Shown: positions 44,818 through 56,854, counted from the stretch's first letter. The stretch: 64,000 bases of DNA from Thereva unica (GCA_949987705.1 OX465281.1:164001-228000); one strand, 5' to 3'. The notes: generated by a model from the sequence alone, not told the origin. Program-made: numbers and translations.

Positions 44818-44935
44818 GGGCGCTTTCAGTAATGTAGGATGCGTGCGCAAATGACTTATTCAGCAATTAAAGTGTGAAGCTTTCAATGACTGAATAAGTC
44901 AATTGCCCACGCATCCTGCATTACTGAAAGCGCCC
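44818..44935. mobile_element. 118-bp hairpin MITE
   Basis: Almost the entire element is a hairpin. The arm GGGCGCTTTCAGTAATGTAG (continuing through GATGCG..CTTATTCAG) is mirrored with 3 mismatches in 46 bp, and the loop is only about 25 bases. Flanks ATG (44815-44817) and ATA (44936-44938) hint at a 3-bp duplication. The GGGCNCTTTC start resembles that of the longer element at 20053. It lies 100 bp upstream of the tRNA gene. Confidence 0.75.
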
Positions 44936-45034
44936 ATAGCTTTCAAAAGCTCTGCCTTGGCCGCTCTGGTATTTATTTTTGCTTCATTTTGTATATTATG
45001 TTGAAATTGTAGTTTGACCTGGCAGGAAGCAAGT

Positions 45035-45108
45035 GGCCCATTAGCTCAGTTGGTTAGAGCGTCGTGCTAATAACGCGAAGGTCGTGGGTTCGATCCCCCC
45101 ATGGGCCA
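45035..45108 (+). tRNA. tRNA-Ile (anticodon AAT)
   Basis: Full cloverleaf: acceptor GGCCCAT/ATGGGCC (45035-45041 with 45101-45107), D stem GCTC/GAGC, anticodon stem TCGTG/CGCGA with loop CTAATAA and anticodon AAT at 45069-45071, T loop TTCGATC, discriminator A at 45108. Decodes Ile AUU/AUC after A34 is edited to inosine. The T stem is GTGGG against CCCCC, giving a T:C mismatch at 45085/45099 where insect tRNA-Ile normally has a C-G pair. The internal A box (TAGCTCAGTTGG) and B box (GGTTCGATCCC) are intact. No intron. CCA is not encoded, as expected for eukaryotes. Confidence 0.95.
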
Positions 45109-45109
45109 G

Positions 45110-45122
45110 TTTTCTTTTTTTT
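45110..45122 (+). terminator. Pol III terminator
   Basis: TTTT (45110-45113), one C, then eight T (45115-45122), beginning two bases after the tRNA discriminator. T-runs of four or more on the coding strand stop Pol III. Confidence 0.85.
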
Positions 45123-46728
45123 CGCTAATTGTTACCACACATAGATAATCCATACTAACTGCAGTTTAATAAATTCTTTTTAAATGCGAATTGGCTTTTC
45201 TAAAAAGATATGTATTGATTTTTCTGTTTTCTTTTGTTTTTATTAGCGACACTAATTTTATTTTATGCTCAGTAAATTATACCGTGATTGCTGACAAGTT
45301 CCTCCTCATTGCAAGAATTCATAGCCGGCGGATAATGTGGGTATGGTTAGTAGTAGAATTCACGCGGAAAACTCCAGGTGGGTAAAATACCAATCCTGAT
45401 TTCGAGTTGCACCGAGCGTGTGACATGAGCTTTTTATTTTTGAAAATGTACAGTTATTGAAGCTTACTTCAAGTTTCATTATACTCACGCCCATGATCCT
45501 TATTCGTAAAAAGCTAACTTCGCACATTCGCTTATTTTAATTGTTATTCCATTGAAACTCCTCGTGTTCAATCAACTCTTATTTTCGTACTTTGGCAGGT
45601 GAGAAGCTATTCACCCTCCTGCATGCAACTAAAACCACCTTTTGGTATTCCAGTCTCTGTGACTAGCTTTGTAGAATAGCGTCGCGTTAATGAATCAGCT
45701 TATTCTAGCAGCTGATGATTCTTAGCATTTTTTCTCTTTTTTCGGCTTCTTCCAATATCAACTTCTTGTGTATAGCCTTCAGCTTCGTTTCCACTTTCCT
45801 TCATCCATCCACGCTCTTCACTATGTGTTCTAGGAAGTTTTTCGGTATTAGTCGTGCTTCCGCCATTGTCTCGTTTCTCCCTAGATTCGCTGAATCTCAC
45901 ACCATACATGGTCTGCGTTATTCATAACTCACTTCCTCACACTCCTTTGTAAACCATCTCTCCACGTTTGGATAAGTCTGACCAAACTAAACTGCCCTTG
46001 CCAATCTGCCACGAACTCGCAGTGCATTATCTGCCACCGCACTGTATTTGCCTCGTCTCCAACATAATGCTTGGTTATAGATAAGCATGCCTCTTCTCGC
46101 CCAGTATGTCTCTGCAGATGATCCCTGCACACGCCACATCGTTGGACTTGGTCCTGTATGCACAGCACGCACAGAGAACGCTTAGTCTATATGGGGTCCC
46201 CGATTTTCTGCTGTTAATCATCCTCTTCAACGTAGCTGCCCTCCTGAATTTTCGAATGTCCAGTTTTTCTGGATTTTCCAGCGTTTTCTTGCTTTCGACT
46301 TTTGGAGCCCCTTTGCTGATTTTGATGAATAATGCCTCGTTTGAGAGGGCTCGCTGCCTTGGCATTTTTTGGCCCGTTTTTACGCACTTTTGCTATAGTG
46401 CTTCGATTTGGGTGAATGGAGCCTCGTTGGAAAGGCCTCGCGCTCATGAATTCAGATCAGCTGAGTTTGCCAAAAAATACCGAGGGATTCGGGAGTTATC
46501 CCCTCTTTTGTGATTTCCCAAGGAGGGCTGCAAAATGCCCATTATCTCGTGAAATACTGGTCAGGCCGGGTGGGACTGAATTCACAGACACCCTGGGAAG
46601 TCCCTTTATAACTAGACATCACTCCCTAAAATTCATTATTATTATATTAAGGTATTTTTGGTGGAAATAAATTTTGAAATCCTGTTTGGCTGTTTAAATT
46701 CAGTTTTATGCAATGAAGCATATTCCCT
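45123..46728. other. intergenic with unassigned retroelement-like frames
   Basis: Minus-strand frames between about 46360 and 45700 have protein-like composition, with Cys-rich pieces (VLCACCAYRTKSNDVACAG and CGVCRDHLQRHTG) and a helical EAEGYTQEVDIGRSRKKRK piece, but stops and frame changes occur throughout. This resembles a decayed retroelement coding region, but no catalytic motif was found and it could not be assigned. Confidence 0.3.
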
Positions 46729-46730
46729 AT

Positions 46731-47682
46731 AAATATTATAAAACAAAAAAATACTACTAAATTATATAAAATACATAAATTCACTTAAATAAACCTTAAA
46801 TAAGTCAAACTAACTACTGAAATTAAAGAAACTCCAAAAAAAGAAAATTTTTAATTCCTGAAATCTCAAAAAAATGCATAAGAATCATACTGATAAAAAC
46901 TCAGTTTTCAGGCCGTCTTTGCGTTATCATCAATAATCGTTATTAAGCCTATTATTATTAAATATGTATTATTATTGTATATTCTATTATATTTTTAATT
47001 ACTTAAAAACAGAATTTCACATTTTTTATTGTTTAATTTAATTAAAACCAATAAAATAAACTTTTAAAATTATCAAATAACACTATAAATATCATAGTAA
47101 AAAATTGCATAGTTGTAGGAGTCTACTGCTTATCGAAATAACGAGCGTTTTTCGGTAACCGCTCGGATCCTGTATGATATGTCAGAAATTACAATGCGAA
47201 GTGTCAAAGTTTTCTCATACAAAGTTGCGAAACTTGACATTGTAAATTTATCCATTAGATAGAGGATCCCTGCGCTTACCAAAAAAAGTGGATTTTAAAC
47301 CATGATTAGACATTAAACTCTTAAAAATATGCAATTTTGCACGTTAATATTTCAAAAGTTTATTTAAATGATTTTGATGAAATTAAACAATAAAAAATCG
47401 TGAAATTATGTTTTTAAGTAATTAAAAATATAATGGAATATGTAAATAATACATATTTAATAATAATTAACCTAATAACGATTATTGACGATAACGCAAA
47501 AACGGTCTAAAAACTGAGTTATTATCAATATGATTCTTATGCGTTTTTTGAGATTTCAGGAATTGAAAATATTCATTTTTTTTTGGAATTTCTTTAATTT
47601 AAGTAGTTTTATGGTTTATTTAAGTGAATTTATATAATTTATAAAATTTGGCAGTATTATTTTGTTTTGGAAATAGGTTAGG
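46731..47682. mobile_element. 950-bp foldback element with long arms
   Basis: The left arm (about 46731-47115) and the complement of the right arm (about 47310-47682) match over some 370 bases with scattered changes. Anchors seen on both are CACTTAAATAAACC, AATTCCTGAAATCTCAAAAA, GCATAAGAATCAT, TTGCGTTATC.TCAATAATCG and TTTTAATTACTTAAAAACA. The unpaired centre is about 195 bp and GC-richer. No coding frame. Long arms with a short centre are typical of foldback or Tc1-derived palindromic elements. It abuts a LINE at 47683, suggesting insertion into it. Confidence 0.75.
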
Positions 47683-48560
47683 CCTCCTCTGGCGTCCTCT
47701 GGCGTCCCCCAAGGTGGTCACCTAGATTCTCTGCTTTTTATCTTTTCAATCGATGACATTGTCACCTTACTAAAGCACTGCAATATCCTTATTTACCCCG
47801 ATGACATCAAACTGTACCGTCTCATAAAGAGTACCGAGGATTGCACACTTGCCAATTGACCTTAACACCTTCTATTCCTGGTGTTCTAATAACAACCTGG
47901 CTCTTAATATTACCAAGTGCGAGGTCAAGACGTTTTGTAGGAAACGTGGTCCGATAATTTATGACTATACTTTTCTTGACAACATAGATGGTCTAAGGAA
48001 TTCAACAGTCCCCTCACCACTAAACACTTGTACATATCTTTAGTCAGGCTTTCACTCGAGTACGCCTGGTGGTCTCCTCACTAGTTCTCCCAAATTGGTA
48101 GAGTCGAATCGGTTCAAAGGAAGTTTGTCCGATTTGCACTTAGCCGCCTCCCTTGAGATAACCCTCTTATTGTTCTTAAAATATATTAACCTAAGCTCTC
48201 TATAAGCGTCGCGAGGTTCCTGACGTTAGTTTCGTTCATCGGCTACTGAATGGTAAGGTGGACTTAGGTTTCTTGCGTAGCCGTGCGTCGTTTAGAGCAA
48301 TATATATAACCTGAGCGGTGAACCTCTGGTGCACATTATTTCCTCTAATACGGCAAGTACGAACCTGTTAATCTCATGCTTATTAATGTAAATAAAAATA
48401 TCAGTGTTTTTAGCATACCTGCATGTGAAGTTGCTCTTAAAAAATCTCTTTTTAATGTGGCGTGACTCCTTATTTTGCTTTGAAACGACTTCTGTACTCC
48501 TACCCTAGCTTCCGCTTAGACCTTGGCGTTTTGGTGAGTCTGATCTGGTTACTTTTATCC
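47683..48560 (+). mobile_element. jockey-like LINE fossil, RT catalytic region
   Basis: Plus-strand frames read SGVPQGGHLDSLLFIFSIDD (47697-47756; RT block GVPQG...LLF), then NILIYPDDIKLYRLIKST (catalytic box, YADD changed to YPDD), then DLNTFYSWCSNNNLALNITK with KCEVKTF, then VESVQRKFVRFALSRLP and a C-terminal tail near 48400-48480 (VNKNISVFSIPACEVALKKS). Stops and frameshifts are frequent. The region upstream of GVPQG is replaced by the foldback element. Confidence 0.8.
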
Positions 48561-50285
48561 TTGTGTATATAAATATATTTATGTACACAAGGCTTTTCCA
48601 AGTTCTACGGTAATGGCTCTTGCTTTATAAATAAGTTCAATGCAACAATCTAATTCAGGCAGAAGAAGACCAAAAAACCAGCGATGGGTTTTCTCTCCAG
48701 GACCACCTCAAACACATTGGCCTAGGCCGTTGTTTTTAGATGGAGATGGATTAGAGGAAGGTCAGGATCAAGTGGTCCCATTAACACCATAATTCACACA
48801 AAATTCGAGGAAATCTAAAAAGGACAAAATTAACAAAGACAATGAAAAACAATTTGAAGGACTCTTCTTAACGAGCTATATTTTAAATAATTTTTCCTTT
48901 TTTTACAATATTTTTACAATAGTGTAATTACAAGTCCTGAATTGAATGCTTACAAACTAAATCAGCTTTAATACGTGGCTTGAAGTTATTTCTGGCTGCA
49001 AATTAAAACTCCTTTATTTTGAACTGACGTGCGCCAAACTCAAAACGAAAAGGGGTTTCAATTTGCAGACAACAATCACGCGAAGTCAACAATAATCTAC
49101 AACTAAAAGCAGTTGAAACATTTTCTTCACCAGTTTTTATTATTATTTTCGAAGGTTGTATTTACAAGTGTTGAATTTTCATCCAGAAACAACCATTTTT
49201 ATTGTTGGAAATTTAAACAGATGAGCAGATTATAATTAGTGAATTTAGGACAGAAAAAATCAATTTAAAGTTAGAAAATCCCTGTTTAAAAACGTCGATA
49301 TGATTTGTGAGTTATATTATGGAGTTTTAGTGTTTGATACTCTTCAATGCAGTTAAAGTTTTACTGAAAACACAACAAACGTGTTTCAAAATAATTGCCG
49401 TGAAAATGAATTTTGATTGGTGTAATTTTCTTTGGATAACGTAAGAAGAAGAACTTACCTTTTTGTGTTTTTCGTTTTTCATGACTAAATTAAATTTTAT
49501 TTCTGCTCTGCCATTATTTTCTAAATAATTAATGTAATTTCGAAAACAAATTCTGTCTGCCCTGCATTAACTTCGTATCTTATTTACATTTATTTATTTG
49601 GTTTATTTTGTTTTATTTACATTCGATTTTTGTTTCTTAAGTTTTCTCCGATATTGGCGCTTCTTTTCTCCACTTTCTCCACTTTACACAATTTTTTAAT
49701 TACAAACTTAATTACTATTAATACTTTATTTCGTTTTCTCTTCTGTTTTGCTTTTTATTGTTGTATTTGTTATTTCAATTTAATTAATGATTCCAAGGTT
49801 TTTGTTGGCCTATTTCTACAAACATCTATTTTTTATATTTAAGCCACAAAATACTCTTTTCTGTTGTTTTATAGTTTATTTTATTTTTATGTTTATTAAT
49901 ATTAACTATACAAATTACAATCTATTCACAGCGTTTTTGTTCTTAACAAAGAAACTGTGGGTTGTTTGGAGTAGGTGTTTTCTTTTATAAGGAACTAAAT
50001 TTTGTATAAATAATTTTTGAAACCAAATTTTTTATGTTTTAATCTTAATTATATTTAGTTTTTGTTGAGTTAATTGTTAAAAGTCAAGTTTAAAAGCAAG
50101 CAAATGTTTTAGCTATGAATCAATCATACTTGTACGCTTCTACTTTCGAAATTCCGACCATGAATGGTGAATTGTTTGTCTAGACAACATTCGAAATAGA
50201 AATGTATTGTTTCTTTGAAGGGCATTGTCTGGGGAGTCGTGTACTTGTTGGTAGCATTGCAGAGTTTATACTCGTGAGTTCAAGT
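48561..50285. other. AT-rich intergenic, no gene seen
   Basis: Possible short LINE debris near 48655-48790 (AGAAGAAGACC...), otherwise AT-rich DNA with hydrophobic chance frames on T-rich strands. Confidence 0.45.
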
Positions 50286-50299
50286 TACATTTTAGTAAT

Positions 50300-50800
50300 A
50301 ATAATAACATGCTGTTCTGTATAACTTCAATGTTGCAACAAGTCAATGCTGCAACAAGTATATTAGAAATTCATGCTATTGCGACCTGCGCTAAGCTCAG
50401 CCAAAGGTATAAAGGCGCAAACATTATAATATTTTCGGACACTCAAGTGCCATCAAGGCATTGTCGTCATGGAACTTTTTACCAAAGTAGTTGCAAGATG
50501 CTATGAACTACTCCAGAACGTGGCCAGGAAAAATAGGGTGTTGCTTTTCTAGGTTCCGGTACACTATGAATGTCTCAGGAGATAGAAAGGTGACTTTGCT
50601 TGGAAAGCGACGAAACTTCCACACATGTTCCATGAAGAAGAACGTTTATCAGAGAGCTTCTGAGCTCCGCTCAGGTCCAATCTTCCTCAACTAAAAATTT
50701 CAACTTCTTCCCTTCGTCCGGAGGACCGATGCACCCGACTAACAGTATCTAGACAACTTGACCACGGTGATCACAATATAATAAAGAATCCTAGCCAGAA
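50300..50800 (+). mobile_element. LINE fossil, RNase H region
   Basis: Plus-strand frames read ILEIHAIATCAKLSQRYKGA, then NIIIFSDTQ (with the catalytic SDSQ-like Asp), then after a frameshift AIKALSSWNF and CYELLQNVARKNRVLLFWVP. This is the RNase H order of LOA/I-type LINEs, from a different subfamily than the piece at 41030. Frameshifts mark it as dead. Confidence 0.7.
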
Positions 50801-51715
50801 GCGGGCAACTACAAAGAAAGTGTTCGGTTGCCTCTAGCTGGTCTCCCCTCAACAGGTACGACAGTAAGTGTTGCATGTATTTCTCAATCAGGCGCCATGT
50901 TCCTCAAATACCGAGTGTCCAGTGACTAGAACTCAAAGCGTATGCTTGACTTACATCTGCAAGGCTGGATGGTGAATAAAAAGGACTGAACAAAATATTT
51001 TTTAAAAGACAAGAAAACAAGACTGAAAAAATTAGGCAACTATGTATATGATTTGGTCCACTAGGAATCATCCGAGAGTAAAGTTCCATTCCAAAGCTTA
51101 AAGCTTAAATGAAATATTAGTAGATTGAACTGGTGGTTTAGGCTTGTCCTTAGGGGCAAAAAATCGTACCTAGAGGTTAGTGGGGCGCATCAGGAGTTAC
51201 TTGATCCACCACTTTTGCTATTTCATTACTTATTTTGCCACATTCGAACACCGATGTTGAAAAGAAATATTGTCAAGAATAAGTGAAAGTCTAACCTCAA
51301 GTGTTACCCTTTATATTAACGTCGTTCATGTTATGGTGCAATCCCTAGTAGGAAGCTTAGTTCGATGAATAGAAAAAGAATAGGATATGTTAAAGGAAGT
51401 CTAGGGTTGCATGAGGAGATGGCAGTGAACTTCGAGTTTGAACTCGAACTGCCCTGGCTTCACCTACCTCAGCTTTATAATGTTCATTTCAATCCACATA
51501 AGTTGCTTCAACGGCTAAAGTCCAGTTCATGTTCAGTTCGTGCTTGATATAGTTGTAGCTTTTTTGCTTTAAATATTTCCTGTTGATTTCTCTCTTTTGA
51601 GCGAGCTTTTACGTCCACGCTTTTACGTTACAGCTTTTGCGATGTTCTGTTGGGCGACCTGAGGTTTGAATTATCCTGAGTTCATTACGTAAAATGTATG
51701 AGAACTGAGGTTTGA
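50801..51715. other. intergenic, no gene seen
   Basis: No conserved frame or RNA gene recognised. Direct repeats of GAGGTTTGAA(T/C) near 51661 and 51708 are short. Confidence 0.45.
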
Positions 51716-51720
51716 ACTGG

Positions 51721-51920
51721 AGTCTGCGGTAAGATCTATGGGGTGCTACAGCGAGGGAGACCCAACCTTCGCTGGAAGGATGGCTTAGACCAGGACGCTC
51801 AGACCTTAGGAATGCCAAACTGGATGACATCGGCTCAGAATCGGGACCGGTGGAAGGAACAGTTGCGAGAGGCCACGACCGGATCCCGGTTGTAGAGCCG
51901 CTAAAGAAGAAGAAGAATAA
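51721..51920 (+). mobile_element. RTE-like LINE 3' end
   Basis: The plus strand reads GVLQRGRPNLRWKDGLDQDA, then QTLGMPNWMTSAQNRDRWKE, then QLREATTRSR, followed by GAAGAAGAAGAA. The GRP.LRW.D...D....G...W...AQDR..W string is the conserved C-terminal end of many RTE-type ORFs, and the simple-repeat tail is their usual 3' end. Only the 3' end is present, as after 5' truncation during target-primed insertion. Confidence 0.75.
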
Positions 51921-53678
51921 CACACAAGCATTCCCAAGATTAAATTTTCGAATGAGTTTCAAAATCAATTCACTTTATACTCGTACATACCTATGGAACT
52001 GACATTTCTTCATAGCTAAATCCACAAGTAATTATCACCAAAAAATTATAATTCGTTTATTAATTTACTCTTTTTTATTGCAATGTTTACCTATTTGGTT
52101 TTATCGGTTTTTATTAACATCTAAAATTTGAATCTAGTTTTAGTCATAAGAATCTCTAATTGTTTTTTCTTTTCTTTTTTTAGTGAAATCTTCATTTTTT
52201 TTTTAATTTTAGGTTTTAACGCTTATATCAACACATTTTATATCAAAAAGAAAAAAATATTTTTAAACTTTTCTCAATCGCTTCCAGTATTTAATTCCAC
52301 AGTTTTGGCAACTTTTACAATTGAAGGCTCACAAAAGTCTCAAGGTATTTTTTGTCTACAAACAGCAAAACAAAAATAAACAATTTTTTAAATGAAACTT
52401 AAATTTATTATAAACATTTACATTACTACTAATCATAATAATTACAATACATAAACACGAACAATTAATTTTATTAATTAATAGTCTCTTATTTTTGTTT
52501 TTTTAAAATTATTTTAATTGTTGTTTTACTTTTTTTTTTTGATTTTTCAATTTTCAATATTTTTAAGGTAAAACTGCATCACAATTTTGTCTGTATTATT
52601 TTGTTTTAATTGAAATGTTTCAATGTACATATATGTATATATTTTTGTGTAGTTTTATACTTAAACTTTTTCTTCATTTTTGATTTAATAAAAAAATGCT
52701 ATTCGCTGCAGAAATGATATTTGTTGCTGATTTATGGATTTTTCGTCGTTATTTTTATTTTAATAACCCTTTATGAATATTTTATGAGTGCAAACATGAA
52801 ATTTTGTGGATGATCGATTAATAAGGAATATTTGAGCTTAAATTTACTTATTATTTTATTAAATTTCTCTGAGTTGAAACTCAACAGTTTTTCCTTTCCT
52901 CAGAAGTGAATAAAATTAACTTTTCTCTTATCAAAACAATACAATAAAGGAAAAACTTTGAAAACATATCTAACATATCTAAGGCATAACTTTTTTGAGA
53001 AATAAAAACATCCTAACTTATACTTAAAGTTTTCCTAATATGTAAGACTAAACTTCACTTCGTAGTTGCACCTCTCTTCTATTTTTATTCCTTTGTTTTT
53101 ATTTGTTTTTTTTTTCAGGTCTTATAAACAAACTTCAATTAATTACGTTTTTGTAAGATTTATTAATTTTCTTCTGTAGATATTATTTTAGTTCTTAAAC
53201 TTAGATCCAACAAATATAGCCCTTAAACTCTATTTTTTAATAGCTAATTTCTTTTAAAAAAATTATTTTGACGACTTAACGATGATTTTCAGAGCACCAA
53301 TTTTTTTTTTATTTTTTTTTTTATTGTAAATTTTTTTTTTTATAATTATATTTTATTTTTTTAGAACATCTTTTTTTTTGTGAATTTTTTCTTTTAACTC
53401 ATAATTAAGTTTGTGTAAGACTTTGCATGAGAATAATATTTTTTGTTTAAGAATTCAAGTAATAAGTAAAAATACTAAAATGAAACTTAACATTTGATTA
53501 GAATATACAATAACATAACTTTCTGTGTTTCGTTTAGAAATATATTTAACTTTAGTAAAATACCTGGTCAAAAATATCTATCAATTAAAAATAGTAAAAA
53601 ATAAAACATTTTTTTAGCTCTGCGTATATCGGTCGAAAAAAACATCTACTTCTGCGATACTTGAAAGGGAAATGTAAT
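51921..53678. other. very AT-rich intergenic
   Basis: Long T- and A-runs (notably 53300-53400) and no conserved frame. No gene or RNA recognised. Confidence 0.5.
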
Positions 53679-53686
53679 GCTGTAAG

Positions 53687-54113
53687 CAGGGTTTGAAAGC
53701 AAAGTAAACTTAAAGCAAAGCACATATTTTTAAACTTACTTTGCTGTAGACTGTGAAATCTTTTTGTTTCGTATTGCTGCAAATGCTGTTGCTCTCAAAT
53801 TACTTAAAAGCTTTCTGCTCATACAGCTTTTTTCATGGTTCAACTTTATATAGTAAAGGTACTTTGTTTAGAGGGACGACAACTTTTTTTATGAGTATGT
53901 GAAGCATTTGCAGCCGGACTAATATGCTCCAGCATTTGTAGTAGCCAACAGCATTCGCAGCAATATGAAACAAAAAGCTTTTATAGCCTACAGCAAAATA
54001 TTTGAATATATCATTGCTGTAAAGCAAAGCAAAGTAAATTGCTGTGGTCTTCTAGACAGCAAAGCAAGGTCAACAGCAATAGTATTAAAATTGCTGCGGC
54101 AATTTATACCCTG
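53687..54113. mobile_element. hAT-like MITE with 8-bp TSD
   Basis: Ends CAGGGTTTGAAAGC on the left and, as complement, CAGGGTATAAATTGC on the right. Flanks are GCTGTAAG (53679-53686) and GTTGTAAG (54114-54121), 7 of 8 identical, the length expected of hAT elements. The terminal repeat itself is short. The interior is packed with AAAGCAAAGTAAA and CAGCAAT/ATTGCTG sub-repeats in both orientations. 427 bp, non-coding. Confidence 0.75.
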
Positions 54114-54121
54114 GTTGTAAG

Positions 54122-55200
54122 TATGTCTTAGAACTTTAAACAAATACTGAGGCATTTGCACAAATCTTCTAAAGGCATAGAAAAATGAATAAATGAATTG
54201 AAGTCAAGCTTCTTCTTGCTGCAAGAATAAGAAAACTAAGAGTTTGTTATTGATTGAGAAACAACTCTTTCTGTTCTACCAAGAAGCGCGAATAAAGTCT
54301 TTATACTTGAGACGTTCACTTTTGAACATGACTTCGAATGATGTTTGGACAAGCTACTACATCGTTAACGAATTTGATCGATTCAAGCACGATATATAAT
54401 CTCAGTGTGAGATTGAGGGACTTTTGGATATATTCTGAAGTGTTTCAGGGGACTGCAAAACGCTTCTCTTATACATATCCCAATTTGTTTCATTTTTAAC
54501 TACGGGGATTTAAATTTATTAACCTTTTATTGGATTTACTCAGAAAGTGAAGAGACAAAGCGGAGAGTGTCACTGTCTGGAATCGAACCTGCAATCTCTG
54601 GGAAGATACTCGGATGCTCCCATATACATAAATGTTACAAAATAATTTGAGAAAAACGGCGGGGTCTCCATCGAGATTCCATAATATATGAATTTAAGGC
54701 GTTACATTCTTAACAGTATTGGAATTAGCAATTTTGCTATTTTGGAAGCCAACGAACCTTTCACATTGCAAATTTTTTTTTAACATAATAAGACTGCTTT
54801 CGACAGGTTACCCAATCTTAATTTAGTAAAACAATTTAGATATCTGACATTTGAAATTGGTATATTAAGTTTTAGTCAGTCATATTTTAAGCTGTCGTTT
54901 ATTTAAATATCACTTTGTTAGTTGCGGAAACTCTTTGTGTGTGTTCGAAATGAACTGTATAGCAATATCCGCCTAGTGAAACTCCACGTCTAAATCCACT
55001 TGTATGCTGGATGTACTGTGGTTTTGGCTATGTTAGCACATCTTTGTTCAAAACTGTCAAAAATAAGTGCAGCGATATAAAATTAAAAGCAGATGTACGA
55101 GAATATACATATTTAATAAACTAAAATTTGTTTTCCAGTTTACAATAAATAGCAAACGCTAACTTCTCAGCGAAACGATAGACAGATTGAAAGCTCTTTT
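54122..55200. other. intergenic, no gene seen
   Basis: A minus-strand B-box match (GGTTCGATTCC near 54580) could mark an old SINE or tRNA-like head, but no A box or cloverleaf accompanies it. Nothing else recognised. Confidence 0.4.
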
Positions 55201-55204
55201 TTAA

Positions 55205-55860
55205 TTATGCCAAAGTGGTTGAGATGGTGGAACTGAATTTTCCAGATCAATTAATCCAACTCACTAAAACCTCATTGAGTCGAGTGATGGACAGATTAAG
55301 AAATCAGAACAACGTAATGGTGCCCATTGAAACGAACAGAGGCCTTAGACAATTTAACATTGCAATTATAAAAAGCGGCCCGAGAGGTATGCATTGAAAC
55401 CAGCGGAACAACTTTAGACAAGTCTGTTCAGCTAATGGTATATGCAGAAGACATAGCCATCATGGGCAGGACAATGGCTGCAGCAAAGAAAGCTTTTGTG
55501 GCGATAGGAAAAGCTGCACTCTATCAATAAAAATAGGAATTCGTAAACGAGTACGCCTACTTGAGAACTTAAATAGACAAAGGGAACAAACCAAAGAATA
55601 AGCAGAAGTATAAAAATTAAGTTAAAACTGTAATAAAACCAGTACTTATGCACGCATCGGAAGGATAGACGCCTAGTATGACAAGCAGGTCCTTGGAAAT
55701 TGCAATAGAAAAGCTCTGCACAAGATCACAGGCGCAGTAAATGAATGTTGTACGAGTTGTAGCAAATATACAAACAACCTGAACTAACCATGCTTTATAT
55801 GATCTTAGAAAGAGGCTTGCCAGCTAGGCTTCATTCGCCTAGTGGGATTGACCCAAGAGT
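55205..55860 (+). mobile_element. non-LTR LINE fossil, RT palm with deletion
   Basis: Plus-strand frames read LNFPDQLIQLTKTSLSRV, then VPIETNRGLRQ. This jumps straight to FNIAI, so the GDALSCLL-type part of that RT block is deleted. Next come SGTTLDKSVQLMVYAEDIAI and MGRTMAAAKKAF, with the catalytic YADD changed to YAED. VIKPVLMHASEG lies near 55630. Deletion, substitution and frameshifts show it is inactive. Confidence 0.75.
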
Positions 55861-56854
55861 GATTGGTATAGCCTCTCCTTTATAATATCCACCGTTAGTT
55901 GGCTTTTGAACGTGCTGATTTCTTGCTGTATTATACTTTATTGCAGTTCAATTGTTTAATATAAAGTTAATCTTGTATTTCAATTTACTCAAACATTTAA
56001 TTTCTTGGGTTTCTATTAACCGATAGCTCATTTCATCTCAATAAACAATGTAAAAACTTTTAAAACGAAACAATTAAAAAACCTGGTCTCTATTCACTTT
56101 ACTTTGGAGGTATATTTATTCAATTATTTTAAATTATAATATATGTATGTTATTAATTTAGATACAAATTAATAAAAAATAATCGCTTAAACAAAAAATA
56201 ATATCTCTATGCAAACATTTTTGAAAAAGTAAAATTGAAAAAAATGAAATGATAAAATTGAAATAAAATGTTAAAATAACCTACAAGTTTTTATATTATA
56301 ATAATGTAAACTAATATTACACTAAACCTTCCTATTTTTACAAGCATATGAGATATCACACTTGTTTTGCTTTTTTGATAATTAATTAGTAAAAAAATTA
56401 TTCCATAACTGGCACTTTATTTGTTTTTCCTTCATTTATCCGAATTTTTTCAGTGTTTTTTTTTTAATTTTCATTTTATTTAAAATTGCTTAAAATCCTA
56501 TTAATAGTTACTCACTAACACTATTCAAATCTTTTCTTAGCTTTGTAAAAATTATTATAAGACTTAAAAAACGAAAATACTTTTTTTCTTTTCAGAAGAA
56601 ACGAGAAAAATTATTAAAATTTACATACTTACAAAAATATACATAAATACATACGTATTTTATAGAGAGTGTGTGTGTGAAAGTCGGAGAGAGAGAAATA
56701 AATTTAATATGGTTTTTTGATAAGATGAAAGTAAATGGGAAAATTGAGATTAACGTAAAACAATGGAAATGAGCTGAAAATTCGCGGATTTGAACTAAAA
56801 GTAATTTTTGGTTTTTCATTTGTTTACTTATGATAAAAATGGCATAGTTCCTAC
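55861..56854 (-). other. SLC6 gene 3' flank, probable 3' UTR
   Basis: AT-rich DNA downstream of the SLC6 stop codon on the minus strand. TTTATT on the plus strand near 56417 (AATAAA on minus) is one possible polyadenylation signal. No other gene seen. Confidence 0.4.

Noticed and set aside
46106..46513. 135-codon plus-strand open frame
   Set aside because: It overlaps minus-strand frames with more retroelement-like Cys patterns and has no motif of its own.
50140..50215. TTTCGAA...TTCGAAA short inverted repeat
   Set aside because: Arms of about 8 bases around a ~45-base interior are too short to distinguish from chance.
53290..53400. Long T-runs as a possible scaffold or replication feature
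   Set aside because: Only homopolymer AT richness is visible; no specific motif supports a function.
54570..54610. Minus-strand GGTTCGATTCC, perfect Pol III B box
   Set aside because: No A box at the right spacing and no tRNA stems; an 11-base match is not enough alone.
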